A stretch of DNA of 6,948 nucleotides from Candidatus Absconditabacterales bacterium (GTDB taxonomy: Bacteria; Patescibacteria; JAEDAM01; Absconditabacterales; Absconditicoccaceae), in the NCBI GenBank assembly GCA_938010495.1, contig CALLUT010000151.1:1-6948 (forward strand). The letters are read 5' to 3'. Positions 1 through 6,432 of this stretch are shown in pieces. The notes beneath the pieces are model-generated. The model was not told where the DNA came from, did no database searches, and saw only the letters and a list, made by a program, of their open reading frames with translations. Both the position numbers and the translations under genes were made by a program. Each line of letters opens with the position of its first letter. Within the stretch, counting starts at the first letter, position 1.

Positions 1-285
1 GGTGAGGAGACATGAATTACCTCAATAATTATACCAGATGAGTATTTAAACTCTGTTCCAAAAGATTCGAAAAACTTAAATCTCAACTTATGAAATTGCA
101 ATGTACCTAACGAATACTGTATTGCTAACTTAGGACCGCGTTTTCTAGTTTTTTCTACTAATGAAATGAGAAGATGAAATTGTACAATAATTGAAGAGAA
201 TCTCTTATGAGAATCCAGTTCGTCATATATAGAACCTGTTCTAACATTAACTGATTGAAAACATATTTGTGTTAGTATTCAATAA
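1..285 (+). CDS. C-terminal part of an unrecognised protein (5' end outside window)
   Basis: With UGA read as glycine, frame 1 is open from the window edge for 94 codons and stops at TAA 283-285. Five in-frame UGA codons are used, giving plausible glycine contexts such as LTDGKHIC near the end. The visible part is polar and Ser/Asn-rich, with four cysteines, alternating hydrophobic stretches (SIIIPDEYL, PRFLVFS) and no transmembrane helix. I recognise no family. It is convergent with the minus-strand gene that stops at 294, leaving only 8 bp between the stops. The opposite strand is also open here, but it lacks an ATG and runs directly on from that gene's TAA, so the + frame is preferred. Coding status is probable, not certain. 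Confidence 0.5.
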
Positions 286-293
286 TTTTTTTC

Positions 294-845
294 TTACCCA
301 CCTTGTGGAATTAATGCTTCGATAGCAGCGAAGTTTCCAATACCATCAGCGTTTACGATGATTGATAGTTCATCTCAAGTTTTTCCTTTGAAATATGTTA
401 CTGCTGCTTGATTGAGGAAGTATACTTCTCCTTCATCAGCGATTGCAGTGTATTTGTTTTCATCAGTTTTTGTAAGTGTTGCTCTTACGTATTTTCTGTT
501 TGCTTGTCAGATGAGTTTGTAGATAAGTTTTCCATCGTCCATTACTTTTAGTTTCAAAACATCTCATGGGATGAGTTTACTCTTACTAGAGTAGTTCATT
601 GGTACTGGATATTTTTTCTTATCTGATCATACCATAAAGTATCAATCATAGACTCATTCTACGATTTTCCCTTCTTCTCAGTCATGAATTTCTAATTTTT
701 TTGAGATATCATCTAGTGAAATTTCTTTAATATCGATATTTTCTCATCATTGTATTTGTTGTATCATAAGTCTAGCTCTCTTAACTTCTGTTTCGATTTT
801 TTGAAGAAGATTTTCTAATGGTTCTAGACCTGTTGGTTTTGCCAT
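294..845 (-). CDS. Conserved-type hypothetical protein, 183 aa
   Basis: Reading UGA as glycine gives 183 residues, ATG at 845-843 and TAA at 296-294. Nine of 18 glycines are UGA, including a UGA-UGA pair at residues 33-34, so a standard-code caller would miss this gene. Residues 8-32 are a charged amphipathic helix, probably a short coiled coil. From about residue 60 the protein looks like a beta-rich small domain with a motif around residues 67-97 (DGYFMVG, YPVPMNYSSKSKL, IPGDVLKL), then a KYVRATLTKT segment and a C-terminal EVYFLNQAAVTYFKGK-type segment. The PGD turn followed by alternating hydrophobics resembles an OB/SH3-like barrel, which is inference only. There is no signal peptide or membrane segment, so it is probably cytoplasmic. 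From memory it resembles small hypothetical proteins shared among Candidate Phyla Radiation genomes. Its function is unknown. No clear Shine-Dalgarno precedes the ATG; the leader is A-rich. Confidence 0.85.
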
Positions 846-880
846 GTTATTTTTTTGTTTATATTTAAAAAAAGACTATA

Positions 881-912
881 ATTATAGTAGCGTTTTTAAT
901 AAAAAAGTGCAA
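881..912 (-). promoter_or_regulatory. Probable sigma70-type promoter of the 294-845 gene
   Basis: On the minus strand TTGCAC (912-907) is a -35-like box. Downstream lies either TACTAT (889-884, spacing 17) or the consensus TATAAT (886-881, spacing 20). Transcription would start about 30 bases before the ATG at 845. It lies back to back with the 963-990 promoter in the 157-base divergent intergenic region. Confidence 0.55.
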
Positions 913-962
913 GTCTAAATTGATTATTACACAGAGTCACCTTGACCAGTTCAAAAAATTCA

Positions 963-990
963 TTGATTTAGGGCATGAACGTCCTATAAT
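963..990 (+). promoter_or_regulatory. Probable sigma70-type promoter of the coiled-coil/sigma-factor unit
   Basis: TTGATT (963-968) and the consensus -10 TATAAT (985-990) are separated by 16 bases. The transcript would begin near 997. The first in-frame ATG (1003) would then leave an almost leaderless mRNA, while the second ATG (1027) would leave about 30 bases. This bears on which start codon is used for the next gene. Confidence 0.5.
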
Positions 991-1002
991 CCACGTATAT
1001 AT

Positions 1003-1458
1003 ATGTTTACCTATTATTGTACGTTGATGATTTGGCTGTGAATACTATGACTATTGTTGTGATGATTATTATGATATGGTGTTGCTTATGCTAGATTTTG
1101 AGATGCATGAGTAGTAAGTGAATTGAGGGAACAGTACAAAACATTGCTTCATGAAAATGAATCAATTGCACATGATTCACAAGAACACGCTGAACAAAAC
1201 AGAATTCTTAAGTACAAAGCGCAACAACTCTTACAACAAAATGAAGACTATGCAAAAATTGTATCTCAATTAAATAGATACCAGTATCATCTCAAAGATG
1301 CTTTTGCTAAAGTGCAAGAACTTAACGAAATACTAAATATCCATGACGATGACTTAGAAAAAAGACTTCTTACTATGGATACGAGTTGACCGTGATTTGA
1401 TCGTAGCGTATTTGAAGAAAAAATAGAACCAGCAATTCAAGAAAAAAAGTTCTTTTAA
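1003..1458 (+). CDS. Membrane-anchored coiled-coil protein, 151 aa
   Basis: With UGA as glycine the frame is open from ATG 1003 to TAA 1456-1458. Nine of ten glycines are UGA, so under the standard code only the middle would be called. Residues 9-30 form one very hydrophobic, glycine-rich transmembrane helix (WLGILGLLLGGLLGYGVAYA), with UGA-encoded glycines spaced 3-4 residues apart, as in helix-packing surfaces. Residues 40-122 are a highly charged, Gln/Glu/Lys-rich helix with a heptad-like pattern, probably a coiled coil. The tail (123-151) contains a TSGPGF turn and a basic end. The basic residues follow the membrane helix, so the long helix is probably cytoplasmic. I recognise no family. 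The sigma-factor gene begins 25 bases downstream with no terminator between, so they are probably co-transcribed, which suggests a membrane partner or anti-sigma role. ATG 1027 (143 aa) is the alternative start. No Shine-Dalgarno is evident. Confidence 0.8.
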
Positions 1459-1483
1459 TAAATAGATTGTCTATAAACTAGTA

Positions 1484-2017
1484 ATGAGTTTTGATGATAA
1501 ATTTGTAGCTCGTTTACAACGCCGTGATAAACAGGCGTTTGGTGAGTTATATAAACAAACAGTTGATCAATTGTATCGTTATGTAGCATGACGTTACTCA
1601 TTACCTAAACAAGAAATTTTGGATCTTGTTAGTGATTTTTATGTTAAATTGCGACGTGTTTTAGATAAATATGATGTCTCGTACAAATTTGAAAGTTTTT
1701 TCTGGACCGTATTTAAAAATATGCTCAAGGATCATTTTAAGAAGAAAAAAGAAGTGCATAATACTGAAAAAGTGATGGATCGTGATACAACCGATCCAGA
1801 TCAATTACTAAAAGCGATGCAAGGTTCATTTGAAATGAGTGCTATCAAATCTGCAATGGAGAATCTTGATGAAATGTCATATCAAGTGATTGTAATGAAA
1901 TATGTGGAACAAATGAATTACGAAGAAATTGCTATGATGTTAAATATTCAACAAGAAGCAGTTAGAAAAAGACTTTCAAGAGCATTACAAAAAGTTAGAG
2001 CTTCATTAAATATATAA
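1484..2017 (+). CDS. ECF-type RNA polymerase sigma factor, 177 aa
   Basis: This is a sigma70-family factor of the extracytoplasmic-function size class, which directs RNA polymerase to a specific promoter set. ATG 1484 gives an in-frame product with an upstream TAG at 1463, so the start must lie after that; one UGA (1589) encodes Gly36. Region sigma2 spans about residues 15-88: a DKQAFGELYKQTVDQLYRY helix, then FESFFWTVFKNMLKDHFKKKK at 69-89, which matches the family F-x-x-W-L...N...D..R region that binds core enzyme and the -10 element. Residues 90-118 are a loose linker. Region sigma4 spans about 122-175, with the LDEMSYQVIVMKYVEQMNYEEIA pattern and a helix-turn-helix at about 145-170 (EEIAMMLNIQQEAVRKRLSRA) for the -35 element. 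Length and architecture are ordinary for ECF factors. It follows the coiled-coil protein gene by 25 bases, and the intrinsic terminator at 2075 closes the unit. The subgroup and target promoters cannot be told from sequence. Confidence 0.93.
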
Positions 2018-2074
2018 AAGCTTTTATTTAAAAAATGTCAATAGATTTGATTTGATTAAAACACTAAAACACTC

Positions 2075-2102
2075 AAAAAGCCCTTGTTTAAAGGGTTTTT
2101 TG
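2075..2102 (+). terminator. Intrinsic terminator after the sigma-factor gene
   Basis: CCCTT (2081-2085) pairs with AAGGG (2091-2095) across a 5-base loop. The stem extends through AAAAAG (2075-2080) against the T-run 2096-2101 with one G-T wobble, giving 11 bp that end in the T tract. It lies 57 bases after the sigma-factor stop. Confidence 0.85.
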
Positions 2103-2137
2103 TTATTTTAATAAATATACATATATAAGTAAAATGC

Positions 2138-2178
2138 TTGAAACCCCTTGAAAATGGGGGATAGTGCTATATTATAAT
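2138..2178 (+). promoter_or_regulatory. Probable promoter of the HU gene with a C/G hairpin at the -35
   Basis: A consensus -10 TATAAT lies at 2173-2178. TTGAAA at 2148-2153 is the nearest -35-like box (spacing 19, longer than ideal), with a second TTGAAA at 2138-2143. CCCC (2144-2147) and the G-run at 2156-2160 form a short inverted repeat flanking the -35 box, a possible operator. Transcription would begin about 20-25 bases before the HU ATG. Confidence 0.5.
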
Positions 2179-2208
2179 AGAGTATTTTACTTTTTTCGAT
2201 AAAAAACA

Positions 2209-2484
2209 ATGAATAAGACTTACGCAACTGGTTATATCGCTGACAAATGTGGTGTTTCTAAAAGACTAGCTGGAGACATGATTAACTGTTTCCTAGAATG
2301 TATTACTACAAGTCTAAAGAAAGATGGAAGATTTTCTCTTACTGGATTTGGTACTTTCAAAGTATCACACAGAAAAGAAAGAATGGGTGTTAATCCACAA
2401 AATCCTTCACAAAAAATTAAGATTGCTGCTAGAAACGCTTGTACGTTCAAAGCATGAACAGACCTTAAGAAAGCTGTTAACTAG
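2209..2484 (+). CDS. hup: HU/IHF-family DNA-bending protein, 91 aa
   Basis: This is a nucleoid-associated histone-like protein that binds and bends DNA as a dimer. ATG 2209 to TAG 2482 gives 91 residues, the normal HU length of about 90, only if UGA at 2455 is read through as Gly83. That glycine is the conserved one in the family C-terminal pattern F-K-A-G-x-x-L-K-x-A-V-N (residues 80-91), so it is among the clearest proofs of the recoding here. The N-terminal helical dimerisation part covers about residues 1-42. The hinge GFGTF is at 46-50. The DNA-contacting beta-arm covers about 51-77 and includes VNPQNPSQKI, the counterpart of the usual RNPxTGE arm tip. Seven of eight glycines are GGN, unlike most neighbours, consistent with a highly expressed gene. 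It is monocistronic between its own promoter and terminator. HU rather than IHF is likely, but the split is not certain from sequence; the symbol is a family label. Confidence 0.95.
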
Positions 2485-2508
2485 TCTTTCATAATACTGT
2501 TACATAAG

Positions 2509-2540
2509 AACCCTTCTGCCTAGTGTAGTAGGGTTTTTTT
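2509..2540 (+). terminator. Intrinsic terminator after the HU gene
   Basis: AACCCT (2509-2514) pairs with AGGGTT (2530-2535); past a T-T mismatch, CTG (2516-2518) can pair with TAG (2526-2528) by two Watson-Crick pairs and one wobble. A run of seven T follows at 2534-2540. It lies 25 bases after the HU stop. Confidence 0.85.
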
Positions 2541-2576
2541 GTTGCATTATAAATTGAAACCCCTACCAATAGAACT

Positions 2577-3848
2577 ATGAACAAACATCGAATTAGAAGA
2601 AATATGATATACAGAGGATATATGTGGAGCAAAGCTTTTGTTTCTACATGTGCTTTCTGATTCCCTTCAAGAAAACTAGAATGCTACGGTGTTACGTGAA
2701 CAGATGGGAAATCTACAACAAACGAAATGCTTTATCATTTGATGAAATCAGCATGATACAAGGTATGAATAATTTCTACGGTGAGTATTGATGTGGGTGA
2801 TGGGAAAAATTCAAATCATACAAAACTCACGAGTGTGAGTCACTGGACATTCCAGAAGTTACTCCGTCAAGCTGTGAAGAATTGACTCACACATATGGTA
2901 GTAGAGCCATCATCACATGCGATGTATCAATGGAGGATTCGGCCGATAAAATTTAAAGGAGTAGGATTTACAAATCTGACTCGCGAACATTTAGATTTTC
3001 ATTGGACTATGGACCATTATTTCCGCACAAAGATGAGACTGTTTCGCGAATATGCAGCAAGAGATTCTTTATGAATAATCCCGTCATGATTTTCTTTTTG
3101 AGATTTAGCAAAAAAATTATCTCGTGTTAAAGAATTACAAACTTTTTGATATGATAAATCAGCTGATATATATGTTGATTCTGTTACAGAAAATCCACAG
3201 CTTTCATTTACCATGCATTACTGAGATAAGGCTGCTCCAATTGATACATTAACGTTGTGAGCATTTAACGCTGACAATATGATGATAGCAGCAAGATTAG
3301 CTATGCGTGCTTGAGCCACTCGAGAGCAGTGTGTAGAATGACTCACTTCGTTCCCATGATTACCTTGAAGACAAGAACTTGTTGTCGCTTCAAACTGAGT
3401 AACTGCTATGATTGATTTTGCATTAACTCCTGATTGATTGACTACCTTATATAAAGCGGTTCGTTCATTGTGATTCAAAAAACAGATCGCAGTGTTTGGA
3501 GCTACATGAAACAGAGATCAATGAAAAAGACCAGTGATGTGAGAAGTAGCAACGAAATATAATGATTACGTTATTGTTACCGAGGATGAAAATTACCATG
3601 AAGATGGTATGATTATTATGAAAGCAGTAGAGTGATGAATAGATCAAAACTTATACAAAGAGACATACGAATTAGTACAAGATAGAACAGATGCAATTCG
3701 TCGTGGTTTGGAAATAGCACAACCTTGAGATATCGTGATCATCACATGAATGGCAAATTTTACTTCAAGAGCAATGAATCAATGATCTATTCCTCGAGAT
3801 GAAAAAGAAGTGATAAAGAACTGTATGAAAGAGTTATGAATTCTCTAA
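2577..3848 (+). CDS. MurE-like Mur ligase lacking the N-terminal domain, 423 aa
   Basis: Mur ligases use ATP to couple an amino acid to a UDP-MurNAc-peptide in cytoplasmic peptidoglycan precursor synthesis; MurE adds the third residue. With UGA as glycine the frame runs 423 residues, and 27 of 37 glycines are UGA. Motifs in order: P-loop GVTGTDGKSTT at 38-48 (Gly41 is UGA); EPSSHA at 110-115, matching the MurE ExSSHA; FTNLTREHLDFH at 131-142, with TKMRLF at 151-156; C-terminal-domain start LGAFNADN at 227-234 and SFPGLPGRQE at 258-267; DFALTPDG at 280-287; FGATGNRDQGKRP at 307-319; TEDENYHED at 335-343; DRTDAIRRGL at 369-378; GDIVIITGM at 384-392. About 37 residues precede the P-loop, against roughly 100 or more in classical MurE, so the UDP-binding domain 1 is missing. 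A stop at 2550 fixes the start at or after 2553, and ATG 2577 is the first. The substrate-binding DNPR motif of diaminopimelate-type MurE is replaced by DENY, so the added amino acid is not assigned. A cyanophycin-synthetase-like or other Mur-type ligase role remains possible. Confidence 0.93.
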
Positions 3849-3878
3849 ATTTCTTAAGGATTGTTTAAGGTGGTTGTG

Positions 3879-3913
3879 TAGAGTTTAACTATCGCAATTA
3901 ATAAACGACTCTA
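3879..3913 (+). other. Imperfect hairpin downstream of the Mur ligase gene
   Basis: TAGAG (3879-3883) with TTTA (3884-3887) can pair with TAAA (3902-3905) and CTCTA (3909-3913), with a three-base bulge. No T tract follows, so it is not a standard terminator. It may be a 3' UTR stability element of the Mur ligase mRNA. Evidence is weak. Confidence 0.3.
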
Positions 3914-3950
3914 TAAAATGACTAAAAAACAAAAAAAGAAAGAAAAACAC

Positions 3951-3979
3951 TTGACATTACATTTACAATATGTAACAAT
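3951..3979 (+). promoter_or_regulatory. Candidate promoter of a small RNA
   Basis: A perfect -35 TTGACA (3951-3956) is followed at 17 bases by AACAAT (3974-3979), preceded by TG-T in the extended -10 position. The predicted start is near 3985-3987, exactly where the first hairpin of the downstream RNA begins. The -10 box is only a 4/6 match. Confidence 0.45.
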
Positions 3980-3984
3980 AGGTA

Positions 3985-4064
3985 TTCAGAGGCAAATAGT
4001 CATGTGTTTACCTCTGAAGGGAATAAATGTCCGAAAAGGTCTATTCGTAAGAATAGGCTTTTTT
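3985..4064 (+). ncRNA. Candidate small RNA, about 80 nt
   Basis: Three parts make a self-contained small-RNA gene: the promoter-like TTGACA/AACAAT just upstream; a 5' hairpin with a perfect 8-bp stem, 3985-3992 against 4011-4018, extended by AAA/TTT after one mismatch; and a 13-bp terminator hairpin at 4034-4063. The linker 4019-4033 would be single-stranded and could be a seed region. GAATA at 4021-4025 can pair with TATTC at 4042-4046 and so compete with the terminator stem. A 60-codon reading frame crosses the region (3918-4100) but runs straight through the terminator, so a protein is less likely. No known RNA family is recognised. It could instead be a processed 3' end of the Mur ligase transcript. 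Confidence 0.45.
4034..4064 (+). terminator. Strong intrinsic terminator (+ strand)
   Basis: A 13-bp stem, 4034-4046 against 4051-4063, contains two G-T wobbles and a GTAA (GNRA-type) tetraloop at 4047-4050. It ends in six T at 4059-4064. It terminates the candidate small RNA and any read-through from the Mur ligase gene. Confidence 0.85.
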
Positions 4065-4101
4065 GGTTGTCTGGAGAGAGTGGTAGATAGATTTGAATAA
4101 T

Positions 4102-4132
4102 AAAAAAACGACTTCTTAGATAAAGAAGCCGT
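4102..4132 (-). terminator. Intrinsic terminator of the antiporter gene (- strand)
   Basis: Read on the minus strand, ACGGCTTCTT (4132-4123) pairs with AAGAAGTCGT (4117-4108) across a 5-base loop. This gives ten pairs with one G-T, followed by a run of U (4108-4102). It lies about 110 bases beyond the antiporter stop. Confidence 0.85.
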
Positions 4133-4213
4133 CCTTCATTCACAATATGCGAACAAAAAATTCTATTTTTGTTTTGGTATTTTTGTTTTGATTTTGTGTT
4201 TAAAGGACGGCTT
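4126..4213 (-). repeat. 11-bp perfect inverted repeat enclosing a nested long hairpin
   Basis: AAGCCGTCCTT (4126-4136) and AAGGACGGCTT (4203-4213) are perfect complements. Inside them CACAA (4141-4145) pairs with TTGTG (4194-4198), and AACAAAAA (4152-4159) pairs with TTTTTGTT (4166-4173), giving a nested structure. The left arm overlaps the terminator stem at 4123-4132, so on the minus-strand transcript the two structures exclude each other. Confidence 0.7.
4164..4191. repeat. Tandem 14-base T-rich repeat
   Basis: Two adjacent copies of TATTTTTGTTTTGG/A (4164-4177 and 4178-4191) match at 13 of 14 positions. They lie in the loop region of the long inverted repeat in the antiporter 3' UTR. On the transcript they read CAAAACAAAAATA twice, an unstructured A-rich stretch. 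Confidence 0.7.
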
Positions 4214-4242
4214 ACTGTTATCTACTCAAAGCAATAATGTTC

Positions 4243-6432
4243 TTAGAATAACAATGGTATGAAACCAAATGCTAATCCAAGTATTGCAATCAGCGTTACA
4301 TTTCTAAACCACCATGAAGGTGATAACCCTGGTAATAACGACATTGCTGCAACACCTGCAGCAGATCCAAATGGAAGTATGTTACCACCTACACCTGCAC
4401 CATATGCTAGCTGAAACCAGAAAGGATGATCTTGTTCAAAAGAATACATTCCTTGAGCTCCAGCAACAAGTGGTACATTGTCTAATAATCCAGAAAGGAC
4501 AGATAAACATACCACAACTGCTTCACTTCCCATTTTTGAATCTAGGAAATTACCTACTCGTTGTAGTACAAATGCTTCTTCTAAGAATGCTACTGCAAAT
4601 AAAATTGCTGTGAAGAAGTAGAAAGCATTTGAATGTAGATCATGCAATGATGCCATTGCTTTTCTATGTCCTCCATGAGGATTATGACCTTCACCATGAG
4701 ATTCTACCATTCTTCTATCTAAGATTTCAGACATAGTCCAAACCATAAATATAGCACCAAATCCAGCATAAAAAGGAGATGGTAAGTGGAACAACATTTT
4801 TAGCGTCGGAATAAGGATTATAGCAAGAATTAGTGTTATTAACATTGTCTTCTTCTGAGCCAGTGTTGTTTCTATTTCTTGATCTCCGCCTCGTGCATTT
4901 CTTTCTGCTTTTTCTTTAGCTTCATTGTCTGCGGCTAAAGCGTATTCAGATCGTAAGTCAACATGTTTTAATTTGAGTGCAAAATAGAATAAAGTAACAA
5001 CTCCAACAATTATTGATGGTATAATTACATTATATAATATACCCATTGTTGATACTTGCTTCCCAACCCAAAGCATTGTAGTTGTTACGTCTCCAATTGG
5101 TGAAAAGGCTCCACCGGCATTGGCCATAATTACAATAAATGCTCCAAGCTTCAGTCGTAATTCTTTTGATTGTTCAGGAATCAATTCTTTCATGATCGTT
5201 ATCATGAGAATCGTATTCGCTAAATTATCAAAAAGAGCACTACCTAAAAATGAAAGCACAGCTAATCTAAACAACATTACGTAGATGTTCTCTGATTTTA
5301 ATGCGTTAGACATCAATTTGAGAGCACCCCATTTTGCAGCTATCGTTACAGCACCCATCACAGCCATCAAAAAGAAAATAATTTCCGCAATTTTAAATGT
5401 GTGATGTTCCATTCGATGAACTAAATGTTTTCGAAGGTTTTCATGTAAAGAAAGATCTTCTTTGAAGTGATGAAGTACTTCATCACTAAGATAATCAAGA
5501 TTGATTAGTAACTCTGGAACACTCCAGAGCATCATTCCCATGAAGAAAGCGGTTCCTAATACTGCAGCTTCTTTGTCATAATGAAGTTTTTCTTCAAACA
5601 CAACTAGAGCTAGTCCCACTACGAATGTTACTATAAATACACCAAGTAACACAGGACTGTATAAGGCCTCTGTTGCATTGTGATTTTGTGCAAACATTGA
5701 TAATGGAAAAATCGCTGTCATTGCGAAACCAATCCAACGTTTTGGAGTAGTCGTAGCTATCGATGTTATAAGTCTATCCTTACTTGAAGTAGTAAATTGG
5801 TTAATATTTGTACTAAAACTACTTAACGCCAATCGTCTTCTATCAGGAATACGAATAACAGGGATGATAGTTTCCACTAAGTATGCAATACCAAGAGTTA
5901 TATTTACTTCTAAAAAAGAATAGATAGCTTTACCATCTTTTGGAATTTGCTTAAAGATTGCAATTATTCCACGCTTGTGTCTTCGCATATTGATACGAAA
6001 TACAAGTAACCTCTTTTTAATTTTTGATCTACTCTCTTTGTATAAAAACTTACAAAAAGATGGGATGCTTTTAATAAGAGAAGGTATTGCCATGAAAGCT
6101 AAAACGATAGTTCTAAGCAAGTGATACGGAAATAGAATCAGATTTTTTCCAAAATTGACTATGCTTTTCTTTACTGATGAAACTTTCACATTAAAGAAAA
6201 TACAGAATATTTGGAGAAGAGACATTTCTTTTATCGCTCTACGGAAGACAGATTTTTTTGCCTTACTTTTAAGCAATATCAGCCTTTCTTGTTTACGAGT
6301 CTCCTTAATTTTTACTCGTTCACTTTTTCTTCTTTGTTGTCGTGAGACGGGAGTTTTTTTAAGTAAAAACTTAAATTTATTAGGAAGAAAAAACTCTAAT
6401 AAATTTATAAAAAAAGTTGTTATATTTTTCAT
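4243..6432 (-). CDS. nhaD: NhaD-type Na+/H+ antiporter with basic N-terminal extension, 729 aa
   Basis: This is a membrane protein of the ion transporter (ArsB/NhaD) superfamily that exchanges cytoplasmic Na+ (or Li+) for protons. The NhaD core starts near residue 233 with a signal-like hydrophobic segment (WIGFAMTAIFPLSMFAQ), then VFEEKLHYDK at 278-287. FKIAEIIFFLMAVMGAV is at 346-362 and FDNLANTILM at 401-410. The hallmark NAGGAFSPIGDVTTTMLW is at 438-455. LLDNVPLVAGAQGMY is at 649-663 and GVGGNILPFGSAAGVAAM at 680-697. About ten or more membrane helices are apparent. Two His-rich loops occur at 320-344 and 578-600. The family is usually about 450-500 residues. The extra 230 N-terminal residues are Lys/Arg-rich, with hydrophobic patches at about 71-82 and 97-120. 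None of about 41 glycines is UGA, unlike the neighbours, suggesting transfer from a standard-code source. ATG 6432 is the first in-frame start after the long leader; an internal start is possible. Confidence 0.92.
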   Translation of the reverse strand: MKNITTFFINLLEFFLPNKFKFLLKKTPVSRQQRRKSERVKIKETRKQERLILLKSKAKKSVFRRAIKEMSLLQIFCIFFNVKVSSVKKSIVNFGKNLILFPYHLLRTIVLAFMAIPSLIKSIPSFCKFLYKESRSKIKKRLLVFRINMRRHKRGIIAIFKQIPKDGKAIYSFLEVNITLGIAYLVETIIPVIRIPDRRRLALSSFSTNINQFTTSSKDRLITSIATTTPKRWIGFAMTAIFPLSMFAQNHNATEALYSPVLLGVFIVTFVVGLALVVFEEKLHYDKEAAVLGTAFFMGMMLWSVPELLINLDYLSDEVLHHFKEDLSLHENLRKHLVHRMEHHTFKIAEIIFFLMAVMGAVTIAAKWGALKLMSNALKSENIYVMLFRLAVLSFLGSALFDNLANTILMITIMKELIPEQSKELRLKLGAFIVIMANAGGAFSPIGDVTTTMLWVGKQVSTMGILYNVIIPSIIVGVVTLFYFALKLKHVDLRSEYALAADNEAKEKAERNARGGDQEIETTLAQKKTMLITLILAIILIPTLKMLFHLPSPFYAGFGAIFMVWTMSEILDRRMVESHGEGHNPHGGHRKAMASLHDLHSNAFYFFTAILFAVAFLEEAFVLQRVGNFLDSKMGSEAVVVCLSVLSGLLDNVPLVAGAQGMYSFEQDHPFWFQLAYGAGVGGNILPFGSAAGVAAMSLLPGLSPSWWFRNVTLIAILGLAFGFIPLLF

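Noticed and set aside
1..293. Open minus-strand frame continuing past the stop of the 294-845 gene
   Set aside because: It has no ATG start and shares third codon positions with the + strand frame that uses five UGA glycines; probably a shadow.
1123..1389. 88-codon frame starting with TTG
   Set aside because: It is the inner part of the 1003-1458 gene cut at UGA codons; the glycine reading adds a membrane helix and a C-terminal tail.
1619..2017. 132-residue sigma factor starting at TTG 1619
   Set aside because: This start would delete much of region sigma2; reading UGA at 1589 as glycine extends it to ATG 1484 with a full domain.
2232..2450. Minus-strand frame opposite the HU gene
   Set aside because: Antisense shadow of a clear HU coding sequence.
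2138..2564. 11-mer TTGAAACCCCT present before both the HU (2138-2148) and Mur ligase (2554-2564) genes
   Set aside because: A repeated 11-mer is expected by chance in an AT-rich window this long, and the second copy is not placed as a promoter box.
3017..3647. Three minus-strand frames opposite the Mur ligase
   Set aside because: Antisense shadows; the + strand carries all Mur ligase motifs.
2577..3848. Mur ligase read as a decayed pseudogene with many stops
   Set aside because: All interruptions are UGA, none is TAA or TAG, and they sit on conserved glycines, so this is recoding rather than decay.
3918..4100. 60-codon + strand frame with a Lys-rich start
   Set aside because: It runs through a promoter-like element, a perfect hairpin and a strong terminator, uses no UGA and resembles nothing; an RNA gene fits better.
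4314..4613. Plus-strand frame opposite the antiporter 3' half
   Set aside because: Low-complexity Leu/Gln/His translation, shadow of the NhaD motif region.
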